A DNA stretch of 23,642 nucleotides from a virus, in the IMG/VR virus record IMGVR_UViG_3300027963_000346, positions 1 to 23,642 of that record. One strand, written 5' to 3'. Position 1 is the first letter of the stretch. The number at the start of each line of letters is the position of its first letter. The notes under the pieces are model-generated. The model was not told the DNA's origin. It searched no databases and saw nothing but the letters and a program-made list of their open reading frames with translations. A program made the position numbers and the translations under genes. Below, piece after piece: positions 7,350 to 14,656 of the stretch.

Positions 7350-9035
7350 GTGGCCACTCGAAATCCTAAAATCTCAATTTACATGATCGCAGGCCATGAG
7401 GCCGCATTCATGGAACGCTGTCTGACCGCATTCAAACCGTTCTGCGATGAACTGGTCGTGTGCATGGCGCAGGGATCCCGGCCGGACGACGGCACCCGGG
7501 CGATCGCTGAAAAGGCGGGGGCCGTCATTACAGAATATCACAACGCATCGGCAGGAGCCGATTGGCCGCACATCGACAACTTTGCAGCCGCTCGCAACAA
7601 AGCACTGGACGCCTGCTCCGGGGATTATGCCGTATGGATCGACTGCGATGACCTCCCCCATAAAGACCTAAAAAACGCGTTTAAAAGAGCCGTGGCGGCG
7701 TTTGAATGCGATCCGAAGGTCGGCATCTATGCCGGAGTTTATGACGTTATAAACGCCAAACTGCGTCCAGTACGGGAGCGAATGGTTAAGAAAATCGAAA
7801 GCGGATGGACGGGCCGGTGGAACTACGCTGTGCACGAAGCGCTTTTGCCGCTTCCGGGATTCACTTCAGTGGGTGAGCAGGCTGTCTGGGTTGAACATCA
7901 CCCTGGCGGATACAAACAAGGAAGCGCTGATCGGAATCTACGCATTCTCAAAGCGCAACTGAGCGAGGCCGGCAAGTACGCATACTACTATCAGCAGGAA
8001 CTTTTCCTATCCAACAATCGGGCAGAGTCGATCACCTGGTCAAACGCTGCCGCCCACTGGCCGGATCAAGAAGCGACGCTGGCCTATGAGGCGATGAACA
8101 ATTTGGCGACGGCCACGCCTGACCGTGAAAAGCGGATCGAGCTTTATCACAAGGCGCATCACATGAATCCCAGCCGCCGGGAATCTCTTTACTACTTGGC
8201 CCGAGAGGAAGCGTCCGTCGGCCGTTGGTCGTCGGCTTATCATTATCTCAAATCGGCGATGGTTCAGTCGGATCCAGGCGTCACGGTCTGGAACGCTCAG
8301 CGAACGGTCTATGACTTTGAATGCATCGATCTCTATATTGCGGCGTGCCGTGCTGTTGGCGACAACGATGAGGCCGATCGAGTGACTGCAAGCTGGCGAA
8401 AGATTCGTCCGGTCAAAATCTCAATCTGTCACGCCACCCGCGGGCGACCGCAGGAAGCGATCAACGCCCGGATCCTGTGGATGAAAAAGGCGGCCGATCC
8501 GGCTGCCGTCGAATGGATCTTTTCCTGCGACGACGATGACGAAAAGGCGAAGACGCTCAAACCGTGGGGGCCAGTCATGGGCAAAGGTAGCTGCATCGCC
8601 GCTTGGAACAGGGCGGCCGCTGTGGCACAAGGCGAGATCATCGTGCAAGGCTCCGACGATTGGGATCCGCCGCTGCACTGGGATCAGATCCTGATCGATA
8701 GGTTGGGCGATACCAGCAAGCCGAAGGTTTTGGCGGTCAGCGACGGCCATCGGAAGGATGACCTGTTGTGCATGGCAATCATGACCCGGGCGAGACTAGA
8801 TGATCAGGGCGCCATGTTTGCGACTGAATATGATCAATGCTCGGGAATCTTTTCTGACAACGAATTCAGCCACAGAGCGAAATTTGACGGAGTGATCGTG
8901 GACGCGAAAGACGTGGTCTTCAAACATAACAACCCATTCTTCACCGGCGCACCACAGGACGAAGAATTCAAAAAGCACAACGCCAAAGAAAACTACACGC
9001 TGGGAGAAAAGATTTTTAAGGAACGCAATCCGTGA
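7350..9035 (+). CDS. Two-domain GT-A glycosyltransferase with central helical repeats
   Basis: 561 residues. Domain 1 (about 6-190) is a family-2-like glycosyltransferase: a start strand KISIYMIAGHEAAFMERCL, DDGTRAIAEKAGA, FAAARNKAL and the metal/nucleotide motif WIDCDD (97-101). The middle (about 225-350) is helical with TPR-like repeats (YHKAHHMNPSRRESLYYLA). Domain 2 (about 354-560) restarts with KISICHATRGRPQEA and has CDDDD (393-397), AAWNRAAAVAQGEI and SDDWDPP (435-441), so it looks like a second GT-A fold. Such enzymes transfer sugars from nucleotide donors. Start GTG 7350 has GAGAGG 7 nt upstream. The stop overlaps the next start. It probably adds one or two sugars to a virion protein or glycan; the acceptor is not deducible. 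Confidence 0.85.
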   Translation: MATRNPKISIYMIAGHEAAFMERCLTAFKPFCDELVVCMAQGSRPDDGTRAIAEKAGAVITEYHNASAGADWPHIDNFAAARNKALDACSGDYAVWIDCDDLPHKDLKNAFKRAVAAFECDPKVGIYAGVYDVINAKLRPVRERMVKKIESGWTGRWNYAVHEALLPLPGFTSVGEQAVWVEHHPGGYKQGSADRNLRILKAQLSEAGKYAYYYQQELFLSNNRAESITWSNAAAHWPDQEATLAYEAMNNLATATPDREKRIELYHKAHHMNPSRRESLYYLAREEASVGRWSSAYHYLKSAMVQSDPGVTVWNAQRTVYDFECIDLYIAACRAVGDNDEADRVTASWRKIRPVKISICHATRGRPQEAINARILWMKKAADPAAVEWIFSCDDDDEKAKTLKPWGPVMGKGSCIAAWNRAAAVAQGEIIVQGSDDWDPPLHWDQILIDRLGDTSKPKVLAVSDGHRKDDLLCMAIMTRARLDDQGAMFATEYDQCSGIFSDNEFSHRAKFDGVIVDAKDVVFKHNNPFFTGAPQDEEFKKHNAKENYTLGEKIFKERNP

Positions 9036-9796
9036 TTCACACGCACAACGCGTTCAGACTTGGCGACAATCTGGTGCAGCTAAACTTTCTGCGCCGCCTA
9101 TGCCTGCAAAATCCTGAACTAGAGATCACGCACTATTACTGTCCTTACCTTTGCAAATTTGAGGAAATCGACGCGCTTCGGTCTGATATTTCACGCCGAC
9201 TATTTCTAAAGACGATTGACCAAGCTCCCAAAGACAGCATCAACTCTTGGCGCGGATCCGACGGTTACTGGTACGGCCATCCCGACAGATTGGATTTTGC
9301 AAAGTTTCACCTGTGCTGGTTTGAGGAACTGGCCAGCCGGATGGCCGTAAAAAATCCAATACGCAAAACGGAAGATCTCTTGTTTGATTATTGGGCGCTT
9401 GAATCGTTCATTCCTATGACCGAAGACTTCGACGTCGTCGTCATCAATTCGCCGGGGCTGTCCAATCAATTCACAAATTTCAACAAAGACGACTTCACGG
9501 TTTTAATTTCAAAACTTGTCGCAAAAGGCCATCGGGTAATCACAACGGCGCCGACTGAGATCTGTCCTGCCTTTGAAAATAAAAACGTCACTTGGATCGG
9601 AGCCACGGCCGCCAAGGCGAAAGCGATCATCGGAACATCCACCGGGCCGAGCTGGCCGTGCCTGAACGTTCACAATAAAGACGCCTTTCACCTGCTTTGC
9701 GCCGATACCGAAAACGTAATCCTTACTGAACGCGGGCAGATGGCCAGAAGCGCATTTCACGCCATTCATATTTTGGAAGAAGTGGGGCTGCTTTGA
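9032..9796 (+). CDS. Putative GT-B-like glycosyltransferase (heptosyltransferase/GT9-like)
   Basis: 254 residues, GTG start in a GTGA overlap with the preceding glycosyltransferase. The N-terminus FRLGDNLVQLNFLRRLC resembles the GDN/GD loop at the start of GT9-type and related sugar transferases. The C-terminal part has a Rossmann-like strand FDVVVINSPGLSNQF, then TTAPTEI and a donor-site-like IIGTSTGPSWPCLN, comparable to the TGPxH/S region of GT9 enzymes. It is short for a full GT-B enzyme (about 330), so one domain may be reduced. The context of a glycosyltransferase upstream and TPP/radical SAM genes downstream supports a sugar-transfer role. The assignment is from motif likeness only. 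Confidence 0.6.
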   Translation: MIHTHNAFRLGDNLVQLNFLRRLCLQNPELEITHYYCPYLCKFEEIDALRSDISRRLFLKTIDQAPKDSINSWRGSDGYWYGHPDRLDFAKFHLCWFEELASRMAVKNPIRKTEDLLFDYWALESFIPMTEDFDVVVINSPGLSNQFTNFNKDDFTVLISKLVAKGHRVITTAPTEICPAFENKNVTWIGATAAKAKAIIGTSTGPSWPCLNVHNKDAFHLLCADTENVILTERGQMARSAFHAIHILEEVGLL

Positions 9797-10314
9797 AAGC
9801 TGAGCTGACGAAAGCTATGGAAACTTTGGCCTGGGATCCGGCCGTCCGGTTCATTGGATACGGCGTAAAAGTGGGCGGTCGGGCCGCCGGCACACTGAAC
9901 CGCGTTCCAGATTCTCAACTGATCGAGACGCCTGTGGCTGAAAATCTCATGGTTGGAATGGCGACCGGCCTAAGTCTGGCAGGACTCAAGCCAGTTGTTT
10001 TTATTGAAAGAATGGATTTCATTCTGAACGCCTTGGACGCAATCGTGAACCATTTAGGCGCTGCGGCCCGGATAAGCTGCGGGCAATTTTATCCGGCCGC
10101 CATCATCAGAGTGGTCATCGGAAATAAAAAGAAGGCACTTTTTACAGGGCCAACGCACACGCAGGACTTCACCCAGGCGATCAGGGGAATGGTGGACTTT
10201 CCAGTCATCGATCTTTCACACCCTTCGCAAGTGGCCGGTGAATACAAATTCGCACTTGAAGGCCTGAGCTGGGGCCGATCGACCATGCTTGTCGAACGAA
10301 AGGACGATTGGTGA
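9793..10314 (+). CDS. TPP enzyme, pyrimidine-binding half (E1-beta/transketolase Pyr domain)
   Basis: 173 residues starting at TTG 9793 within a TTGA overlap; an in-frame ATG at 9817 is the alternative. It matches the pyrimidine-binding domain of 2-oxoacid dehydrogenase E1-beta and transketolase-like enzymes: LIETPVAEN (43-51), where E50 corresponds to the glutamate that activates the thiamine aminopyrimidine; GLKPVVFIERMDF (64-76); ALDAIVNHLGAAA (80-92); SCGQF (95-99); GPTHTQDF (119-126). It lacks the C-terminal domain that makes normal E1-beta about 325 residues, so it is a minimal version. It probably pairs with the product of 11399-12013 to build one active site. The substrate is unknown; ketose or alpha-keto-acid chemistry is the family expectation. 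Confidence 0.85.
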   Translation: MKAELTKAMETLAWDPAVRFIGYGVKVGGRAAGTLNRVPDSQLIETPVAENLMVGMATGLSLAGLKPVVFIERMDFILNALDAIVNHLGAAARISCGQFYPAAIIRVVIGNKKKALFTGPTHTQDFTQAIRGMVDFPVIDLSHPSQVAGEYKFALEGLSWGRSTMLVERKDDW

Positions 10315-11402
10315 AGCAGAACAAATACAGCGACCTAAAAATCTTTTCGTTTCCAGATAAGATCACCAGCTTCCGGGACGATATTATCACGGCTCCGATC
10401 TACGTGCGGATCAAACCGACGAATATCTGCAATCATGCGTGCCGTTTTTGCGTTTATTCTGACGGCACAACTCGGCCTAAAGATCGCCCGGATCTACACC
10501 TGCAAGCCGGAATGCACACCAGCATGAACGAACGAGACGTCATGCCTACGGCCAAGGCGATGGAACTGATTGAGGATCTTTCCAACATAGGCACCAAAGC
10601 CGTGACGTTCAGCGGAGGCGGCGAACCGCTACTGCATAAAGACATCGTTCAAATTATGACAAAGACTGTTTCATCCGGGTTGGATCTTTCTATCATCACC
10701 AACGGCCAGCTTCTCACCGGTGAACGGGCGGAAGTATTGGGCAACGCCAAGTGGGTCAGGATTTCCATGGACTACACCAGCGCCGAACAGATGGCCGCCA
10801 GCCGAAACGTGCCGGATCGATCGTTTGATTCGGTCATGCAAAACATAAAAAACTTTTCCAATACAAAGACCGAAACCTGCGATCTTGGAATCAATTTCAT
10901 CATCACCCGTTATAATTATGAAGGGCTCGTTTCGTTTGCAAAACAGCTCAAGGAATGCGGGGTGAGCAACGTCCGCTTTTCGCCCGTCTATGTTCAGAAC
11001 TTTAAGGAATATCACGGTACGATTGCGACCAGGGTGCGTGAACAGCTTGCGGAATGTCAGTCATTCTGTGATGAGGATTTTACGATCAATACGACTTACG
11101 ATCTGGATAGTCCAAGCAAGTCGCCGCTGCGTCCGTTTCATCGTTGCTTATACGCTCAAGCCGTTTGCGTGGTCGGTGCGGATCTGGATATCTACGCCTG
11201 CCACAATACGGCATACGCAAATCACGGCCGGATCGCATCGATGAAGAATCAAACGTTCAGTCAGGCATGGTTCGGGGATGAGGCCAAGGCATGGCACAAG
11301 AACTTCAATCCCGGCGTCAGCTGCCTGCATGAATGCGCCAATCACGCGAAGGTTGCGCTGTTTGAAAAACTGGCAACCGACAGCCATGACGCCTTTGTAT
11401 GA
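10311..11402 (+). CDS. Radical SAM enzyme with SPASM-like C-terminus
   Basis: 363 residues from GTG 10311 (GTGA overlap); a TTG one codon earlier is possible. The radical SAM cluster motif is CNHACRFC (C40, C44, C47), followed by a GGE-type SAM motif SGGGEP (101-106) and barrel strands such as LSIITNGQLL and VRISMDYTSAEQ. The C-terminal region carries five spaced cysteines (279, 286, 297, 338, 342), as in SPASM/twitch enzymes that bind extra Fe-S clusters. These enzymes use a 5'-deoxyadenosyl radical to modify peptides, sugars or other small molecules. Lying between the two halves of a TPP enzyme and downstream of two glycosyltransferases, it may act on the same sugar or on a virion peptide. 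The substrate cannot be read from sequence. Confidence 0.92.
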   Translation: MKQNKYSDLKIFSFPDKITSFRDDIITAPIYVRIKPTNICNHACRFCVYSDGTTRPKDRPDLHLQAGMHTSMNERDVMPTAKAMELIEDLSNIGTKAVTFSGGGEPLLHKDIVQIMTKTVSSGLDLSIITNGQLLTGERAEVLGNAKWVRISMDYTSAEQMAASRNVPDRSFDSVMQNIKNFSNTKTETCDLGINFIITRYNYEGLVSFAKQLKECGVSNVRFSPVYVQNFKEYHGTIATRVREQLAECQSFCDEDFTINTTYDLDSPSKSPLRPFHRCLYAQAVCVVGADLDIYACHNTAYANHGRIASMKNQTFSQAWFGDEAKAWHKNFNPGVSCLHECANHAKVALFEKLATDSHDAFV

Positions 11403-12013
11403 ATAAACAAGACCTGATCGATTTTGAGCTGCGGATCAAAGCCCTTTTTGAGCAGGGGAAACTGCCTTATCTGATCCACCTTTGCGGCGGAAATGAAGAT
11501 CAACTGATCGAAATTTATAAAGAAATCCGCCCGGGCGATTGGATCTTTTCAACCCATCGATCGCATTATCACTACCTTTTAGCCGGCGGGGATCCCGACG
11601 CACTGGAACAGATGATAAAAGACGGTAGATCCATGTTCGTCTTTGACCGTAAATTAAATTTTTACACATCCAGCGTGCTGGCCGGGACGTGCGGAATAGC
11701 GGCCGGAGTCGCGCACACGCTCAAAGAACAGGGCAGCGCATCAAAGGTATGGTGCTTTCTGGGCGACGGGGCGGAGGATGAAGGTCACTTTTATGAAGCC
11801 GTGAACTATGTCGCCGGCTCCGGCCTGCCTTGCACCTTTATCATCGAAGATAACGATCGGTCAGTCGATACGTCCAAAGCAGCCAGGGGAAAAGCGACAA
11901 TGACTTGGCCGGATTGTGTCCGGCGCTATTCCTACACGCCAACGTTCCCCCACGGCGGTGCTGGGTGCAAAACGATGGTCACTTTTGATCCATCAATTCG
12001 TCCGATCTGGTGA
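11399..12013 (+). CDS. TPP enzyme, pyrophosphate-binding half (E1-alpha/transketolase N domain)
   Basis: 204 residues, ATG in an ATGA overlap with the radical SAM gene. It matches the E1-alpha/transketolase N-terminal domain: IRPGDWIFSTHRSHYHYL (43-60; H53 and H56 are in the active-site loop region), AGTCGIAAGVAHTLKEQG (95-112), and the TPP/Mg motif GDG (122-124) with N152 after 27 residues (GDG...IIEDND). Typical E1-alpha has about 330-360 residues, so this is compact, ending soon after a RYSYTPTFPHGG segment. It is the partner of the E1-beta-like half three genes earlier. It is the last gene of the cassette, followed by a 17-nt gap before the tail genes. Active-site residues look intact, arguing against decay. 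Confidence 0.87.
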   Translation: MNKQDLIDFELRIKALFEQGKLPYLIHLCGGNEDQLIEIYKEIRPGDWIFSTHRSHYHYLLAGGDPDALEQMIKDGRSMFVFDRKLNFYTSSVLAGTCGIAAGVAHTLKEQGSASKVWCFLGDGAEDEGHFYEAVNYVAGSGLPCTFIIEDNDRSVDTSKAARGKATMTWPDCVRRYSYTPTFPHGGAGCKTMVTFDPSIRPIW

Positions 12014-12030
12014 CAACAACAGTTTAGAAT

Positions 12031-12477
12031 ATGCCCGCCGTCACCATGCTCGACCGCCTAATCGAAGGCGCTTTTCAGGAACTACTTTCCGCCACCGTCA
12101 CCGGGCAGGACTACCACCTGTCTCACGATCTGACCGAAAACAAACCGCCATCGATCGTCATTAAAGCGACCATGGGAACAGAAGAACCCGTGCAAGGATC
12201 TGGCGTGTTCAGCGTCCCGGTGGAGATCATTCTGGAACAGAGCTATGACGACACGACGCTGGCGGCACATACACAAAAATGCTCAAAAATCCTTCAGGCG
12301 TTTTATGATACGAGCAGCCTGACGGCCAGACTCAACGCCACGACAGCGATCGGCGCGGCTCGTTGCTACAACGCAAAACTGGAAAGCAGTGAGGCTGAGG
12401 CCGACAACGAGGAACGCAGCATGAAGCGAAACTTTAAGCTGGCAGTGATCGCGTACCCGAACAGCGTCGCGAGTTGA
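12031..12477 (+). CDS. Putative tail terminator/completion protein (lambda U position)
   Basis: 148 residues. The first tail-side gene after the enzyme cassette and immediately before the tail tube candidate, the place of lambda gpU-type tail terminators that cap the growing tube and bind the head. Features: N-terminal helix MLDRLIEGAFQELLSA, strand KPPSIVIKATMG, FSVPVEIILEQSYDD, a helix with AAHTQKCSKILQAF, and a final strand KRNFKLAVIAYPN. This alternating helix-strand pattern fits small tail terminator folds. No exact family is claimed. A GTGACA, one base off TTGACA, lies 21 nt before the ATG. Confidence 0.5.
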   Translation: MPAVTMLDRLIEGAFQELLSATVTGQDYHLSHDLTENKPPSIVIKATMGTEEPVQGSGVFSVPVEIILEQSYDDTTLAAHTQKCSKILQAFYDTSSLTARLNATTAIGAARCYNAKLESSEAEADNEERSMKRNFKLAVIAYPNSVAS

Positions 12478-12495
12478 CACAAAAAATAGGGCAAT

Positions 12496-12840
12496 ATGGC
12501 GACCACAATCGGAACTTCAGGCCTTTCTTTCGGAATGAGCGCAGAGAGCGGAATCCTCGTTTCCAACTTCTCTGAAACAAGGAACATCGAGAAAGCGGAA
12601 GTCCGCAACGCGTCCGGCGACGTGGTCGCTCTCGCACTTTATAATCAGACCGACGCTCTCAGCTTTTCCGGAACAATCACCGGAACCTACGCCACAACGG
12701 CCGGAGCCGTTCTGACCACCCTCGCCAACGCTACCAGCACCGGCGGGAAGATCGTGGTCGAATCCGTGGCCTTCTCAAAAAGCCCTGACGCGTTCGTCAC
12801 GGTGGACGTCAGCGCCACTCGCTACCCTAACATGAGCTAA
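12496..12840 (+). CDS. Putative tail tube protein
   Basis: 114 residues, beta-strand-rich and Thr/Ser/Ala-rich, without Cys. Segments such as NIEKAEVRNASGDVVALALY and DALSFSGTITGTY resemble short tail-tube proteins, in which a linear peptide tag and beta sandwich stack into hexameric rings. Position (after the terminator candidate, before chaperones and tape measure) fits the tail tube slot, but 114 residues is small for a main tube protein. TTGACA lies 22 nt upstream of ATG 12496, with a weak AGGG nearby. A small hairpin follows the stop. It could alternatively be a minor tail protein. Confidence 0.5.
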   Translation: MATTIGTSGLSFGMSAESGILVSNFSETRNIEKAEVRNASGDVVALALYNQTDALSFSGTITGTYATTAGAVLTTLANATSTGGKIVVESVAFSKSPDAFVTVDVSATRYPNMS

Positions 12841-12853
12841 GCCCGAAAAGGGC
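12841..12853 (+). other. Small hairpin after the tail tube candidate
   Basis: GCCC-GAAAA-GGGC directly follows the stop codon. The stem is only 4 bp and no U-run follows, so it is not a convincing terminator. It may be an attenuator or an RNA 3'-end protector. It is one of three hairpins lying before a GAGATCCT/GAAATCCT start leader. Confidence 0.35.
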
Positions 12854-12873
12854 GGTTCACCTGAGATCCTAAA

Positions 12874-13251
12874 ATGATCGAGAGCTTCTGGGGTACAACG
12901 AATATCAAAGTGGCAGCGGCCGCCGCCGCCTATGGCGCCAAGCTGCGGCCTATGGATCCGGTCACCAGAATCCAAAAAGAGGATGGGCGGGAGCAGGTCA
13001 CGTTCTGGTTTATGGATGGCGGTGAAGGACAGGACGCCAAAGCCGAAATGGAACGCACCTGGGCGGATATGAAAAGCCCGGAGGATGCGTCGATCCGGTT
13101 CGTCCGGGCCGCACTTGAAAACAGGGAAACTCTTCTCGGGCTGGTGAAGCGTGCCGAAAAGATCCTATCCATACAAAGGGGCGGGCAGACGCTACTGGTC
13201 GCAGAGAAGGCCCGTCCTGAGCTAAAGAAAGCCCTTTTAAGCAGGCTATGA
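12874..13251 (+). CDS. Hypothetical tail-region protein
   Basis: 125 residues; I do not recognise a family. It begins MIESFWGTT, then an Ala-rich helix (KVAAAAAAYG), a hydrophobic strand in VTFWFMDGG and two C-terminal basic/acidic helices (VRAALENRETLLGLVKRAEK). It lies between the tail tube candidate and the G/GT chaperone genes and overlaps the next gene by 4 nt (ATGA), so it is probably translated with it. Tail assembly factors or minor tail proteins are found in this slot. The start leader is GAGATCCTAAAATG. Confidence 0.7.
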   Translation: MIESFWGTTNIKVAAAAAAYGAKLRPMDPVTRIQKEDGREQVTFWFMDGGEGQDAKAEMERTWADMKSPEDASIRFVRAALENRETLLGLVKRAEKILSIQRGGQTLLVAEKARPELKKALLSRL

Positions 13252-13634
13252 GCGATCAAGACCTAGAGGCGGAATTGAATTCCGCGTTCGTCAGCCCGGA
13301 TCGATATTTCAAAGATCAGCGCCTTGCGCCTTACACCGAAGGATCCCGCCTGCTTTTGCTCCAAGTCCGAGACGACGCCGACAGCTCGATATATTTCATA
13401 TGGTCTTTTCTGTTCGTTCACATTCTGCTGGCTAAGGACAGAAAAGCAGCGATCCGACTGGCATGGAACAAGGATGAATTTCGCGAGAAGCTGATGGAGT
13501 GGTCGGAAGATATGACGCCAGAGGATCGAGACACTGCCGGTCTGCTGGTGGCGGCAATTCTTGGGGAAGCTAACAAGTCACGGGTGGCGGTCATCCCGGA
13601 TAAGAAGCCAATCGGCGACCCGGGAAACGCCTGA
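13248..13634 (+). CDS. Tail assembly chaperone (G-like, unshifted product)
   Basis: 128 residues, ATG in an ATGA overlap with the preceding gene. Mostly helical and acidic (LEAELNSAF, YFIWSFLFVHILLA, WNKDEFREKLMEWSEDMTPEDRD). It occupies the lambda gene G slot between tail tube and tape measure, whose product chaperones the tape measure during tail assembly. The frame ends at TGA 13632-13634, just after a slippery GGGAAAC at 13622-13628, and the -1 frame continues as a T-like domain. This organisation is the strongest evidence for its role. Confidence 0.75.
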   Translation: MSDQDLEAELNSAFVSPDRYFKDQRLAPYTEGSRLLLLQVRDDADSSIYFIWSFLFVHILLAKDRKAAIRLAWNKDEFREKLMEWSEDMTPEDRDTAGLLVAAILGEANKSRVAVIPDKKPIGDPGNA

Positions 13635-13837
13635 CGCCGGCCGGATGCGCCGCGAGCGTGTTCGTGCTGGCAAAGGAAACAGGATGGGATTTGCAAAAGA
13701 TTTTATGGGAAATTCCGATCTCCTTGGTCAATCAGGCCGAGCATGTTTTCATGTTTATCAACGGCGTGAAACTGCGCCGGGTGGAAGCGATTACCGGCGA
13801 CGATCTTCGTGACATAAAGGATCTGTTGGGAATATGA
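13248..13837 (+). CDS. Tail assembly chaperone GT-like fusion made by -1 frameshift
   Basis: The predicted product joins 13248-13628 to 13628-13837 (196 residues). After residue N127 the -1 frame adds 69 residues beginning RLTPAGCAASVF, with ETGWDLQKILWEIPISLVNQ and ending DLRDIKDLLGI. The W...ILWEIP pattern is what I expect of the T domain of G/T chaperones. The T stop (TGA 13835-13837) overlaps the next gene's ATG (13834) as ATGA, the coupling pattern used throughout this genome, which supports translation of this frame. The -1 frame has no plausible independent start before its blocking TAA at 13601-13603. In lambda a small fraction of ribosomes shift to make the GT protein that recruits tube subunits to the tape measure. 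Confidence 0.85.
13622..13628 (+). promoter_or_regulatory. Programmed -1 frameshift slippery heptamer G GGA AAC
   Basis: GGGAAAC is positioned in the zero frame exactly as X XXY YYZ (CCG GGA AAC), four bases before the zero-frame stop codon's preceding codon ends. The lambda G/GT site is GGGAAAG. The GC-rich sequence immediately downstream (GCCGGCCGG and following) may supply structure. Confidence 0.85.
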
Positions 13838-14655
13838 AACTGACAATAGAAGAAAAGAATCTCACCAAAGCGCTGGCCTTATGGGGAAAGCTGACCAAGA
13901 AAGAAGCATACAGAGAGATGAAAAAGTCTGGCCGCGTTCTCGCGTTACGCCTTACAAATGCCACTCAACCATTCGGCATGAATGCAAAGGTCAGAAAGAC
14001 TTCTGAAAAAGCAGTCGAGACGGGCATTTCACAAGTCTATAAGACCGCAAAAATTCCAGGCAAAGAACTGAAAAGCGCAGGCACGCCAAAAGGAAAAACG
14101 AAAACACAGAACCCAGAACAAGCCGCCAAAGCATTCCTTCAATTAATTAAAAAAGGCGACTACCACCAATCGGAAGAAATCGTAAGGCGGCTGGGCATGA
14201 AGCCATATATTTACACCGAGGTCGGTTCGTTTGACGGCGGAAAACTGCATCAACTTGCACGATACGGATCCACACAAAGAGTCCCGAAAAATCAATATGT
14301 TCGCATGATTACGCCTACAGGGAGTGAACTCAATAAATACAAAAAACGCAAGATGTCGCATGTAGGAATTGCAAAGGCCGCATGGGCTGAATGCGCCGCT
14401 AAATTAGGTGGATTCAGCGGTGCGACTGGCGTGAAGAAAATTCAGGATTGGATTGCTAAACTGATTTCAAAATATGGCCGCGGCACTGTGACTTTGACGG
14501 ACAAATATGTAGAAATAAAAAATAGTGTTCCATGGATAGGCCGAGCCCTTGGGCCCGGAACGCTCAAGCAGACCCTTGACATCCAACGAAACACACTAGC
14601 CAAAAGCGTGATTGCCATAGTGAAACACAAATCAAAAGAAGCGGGATTTGCCTAA
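13834..14655 (+). CDS. Conserved hypothetical basic phage tail-region protein
   Basis: 273 residues, Lys-rich and basic, starting at ATGA overlap with the T-domain stop. An N-terminal part (REMKKSGRVLALRLTNATQPFG, i.e. helix then NATQPFG) precedes a KAVETGISQVYKT segment, a middle helical region with KGDYHQSEEIVRRLG and a C-terminal AKAAWAECAAKLGG. I recall similar proteins (TPPFG and AAWAxCA features) as unnamed tail-region proteins of other phages. It sits between the chaperones and tape measure, where most siphoviruses have no extra gene. Base composition is more AT-rich than its neighbours (about 40% GC in sampled lines), suggesting separate acquisition. A Z/gp10-like minor tail role is possible but unproven. 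Confidence 0.65.
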   Translation: MKLTIEEKNLTKALALWGKLTKKEAYREMKKSGRVLALRLTNATQPFGMNAKVRKTSEKAVETGISQVYKTAKIPGKELKSAGTPKGKTKTQNPEQAAKAFLQLIKKGDYHQSEEIVRRLGMKPYIYTEVGSFDGGKLHQLARYGSTQRVPKNQYVRMITPTGSELNKYKKRKMSHVGIAKAAWAECAAKLGGFSGATGVKKIQDWIAKLISKYGRGTVTLTDKYVEIKNSVPWIGRALGPGTLKQTLDIQRNTLAKSVIAIVKHKSKEAGFA

Positions 14656-14656
14656 T

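Noticed and set aside
11916-12164. Alternative reading frame at the end of the PP-domain gene, suggesting a frameshifted longer TPP enzyme
   Set aside because: It has no TPP-family content and overlaps the next tail gene; the 204-residue product keeps its motifs.
12474-12500. Sigma-70 promoter at TTGACA before 12496
   Set aside because: No -10 hexamer is seen at 16-18 nt, and transcription would begin inside the gene; kept only as a recurrent motif.
13561-13812. Independent 83-codon plus-strand reading frame near the tail chaperones
   Set aside because: It is Arg/Gly/Ser-rich noise in the +1 frame; the -1 frame at 13604-13837 reads as a T-like domain and joins the slippery site and the next start.
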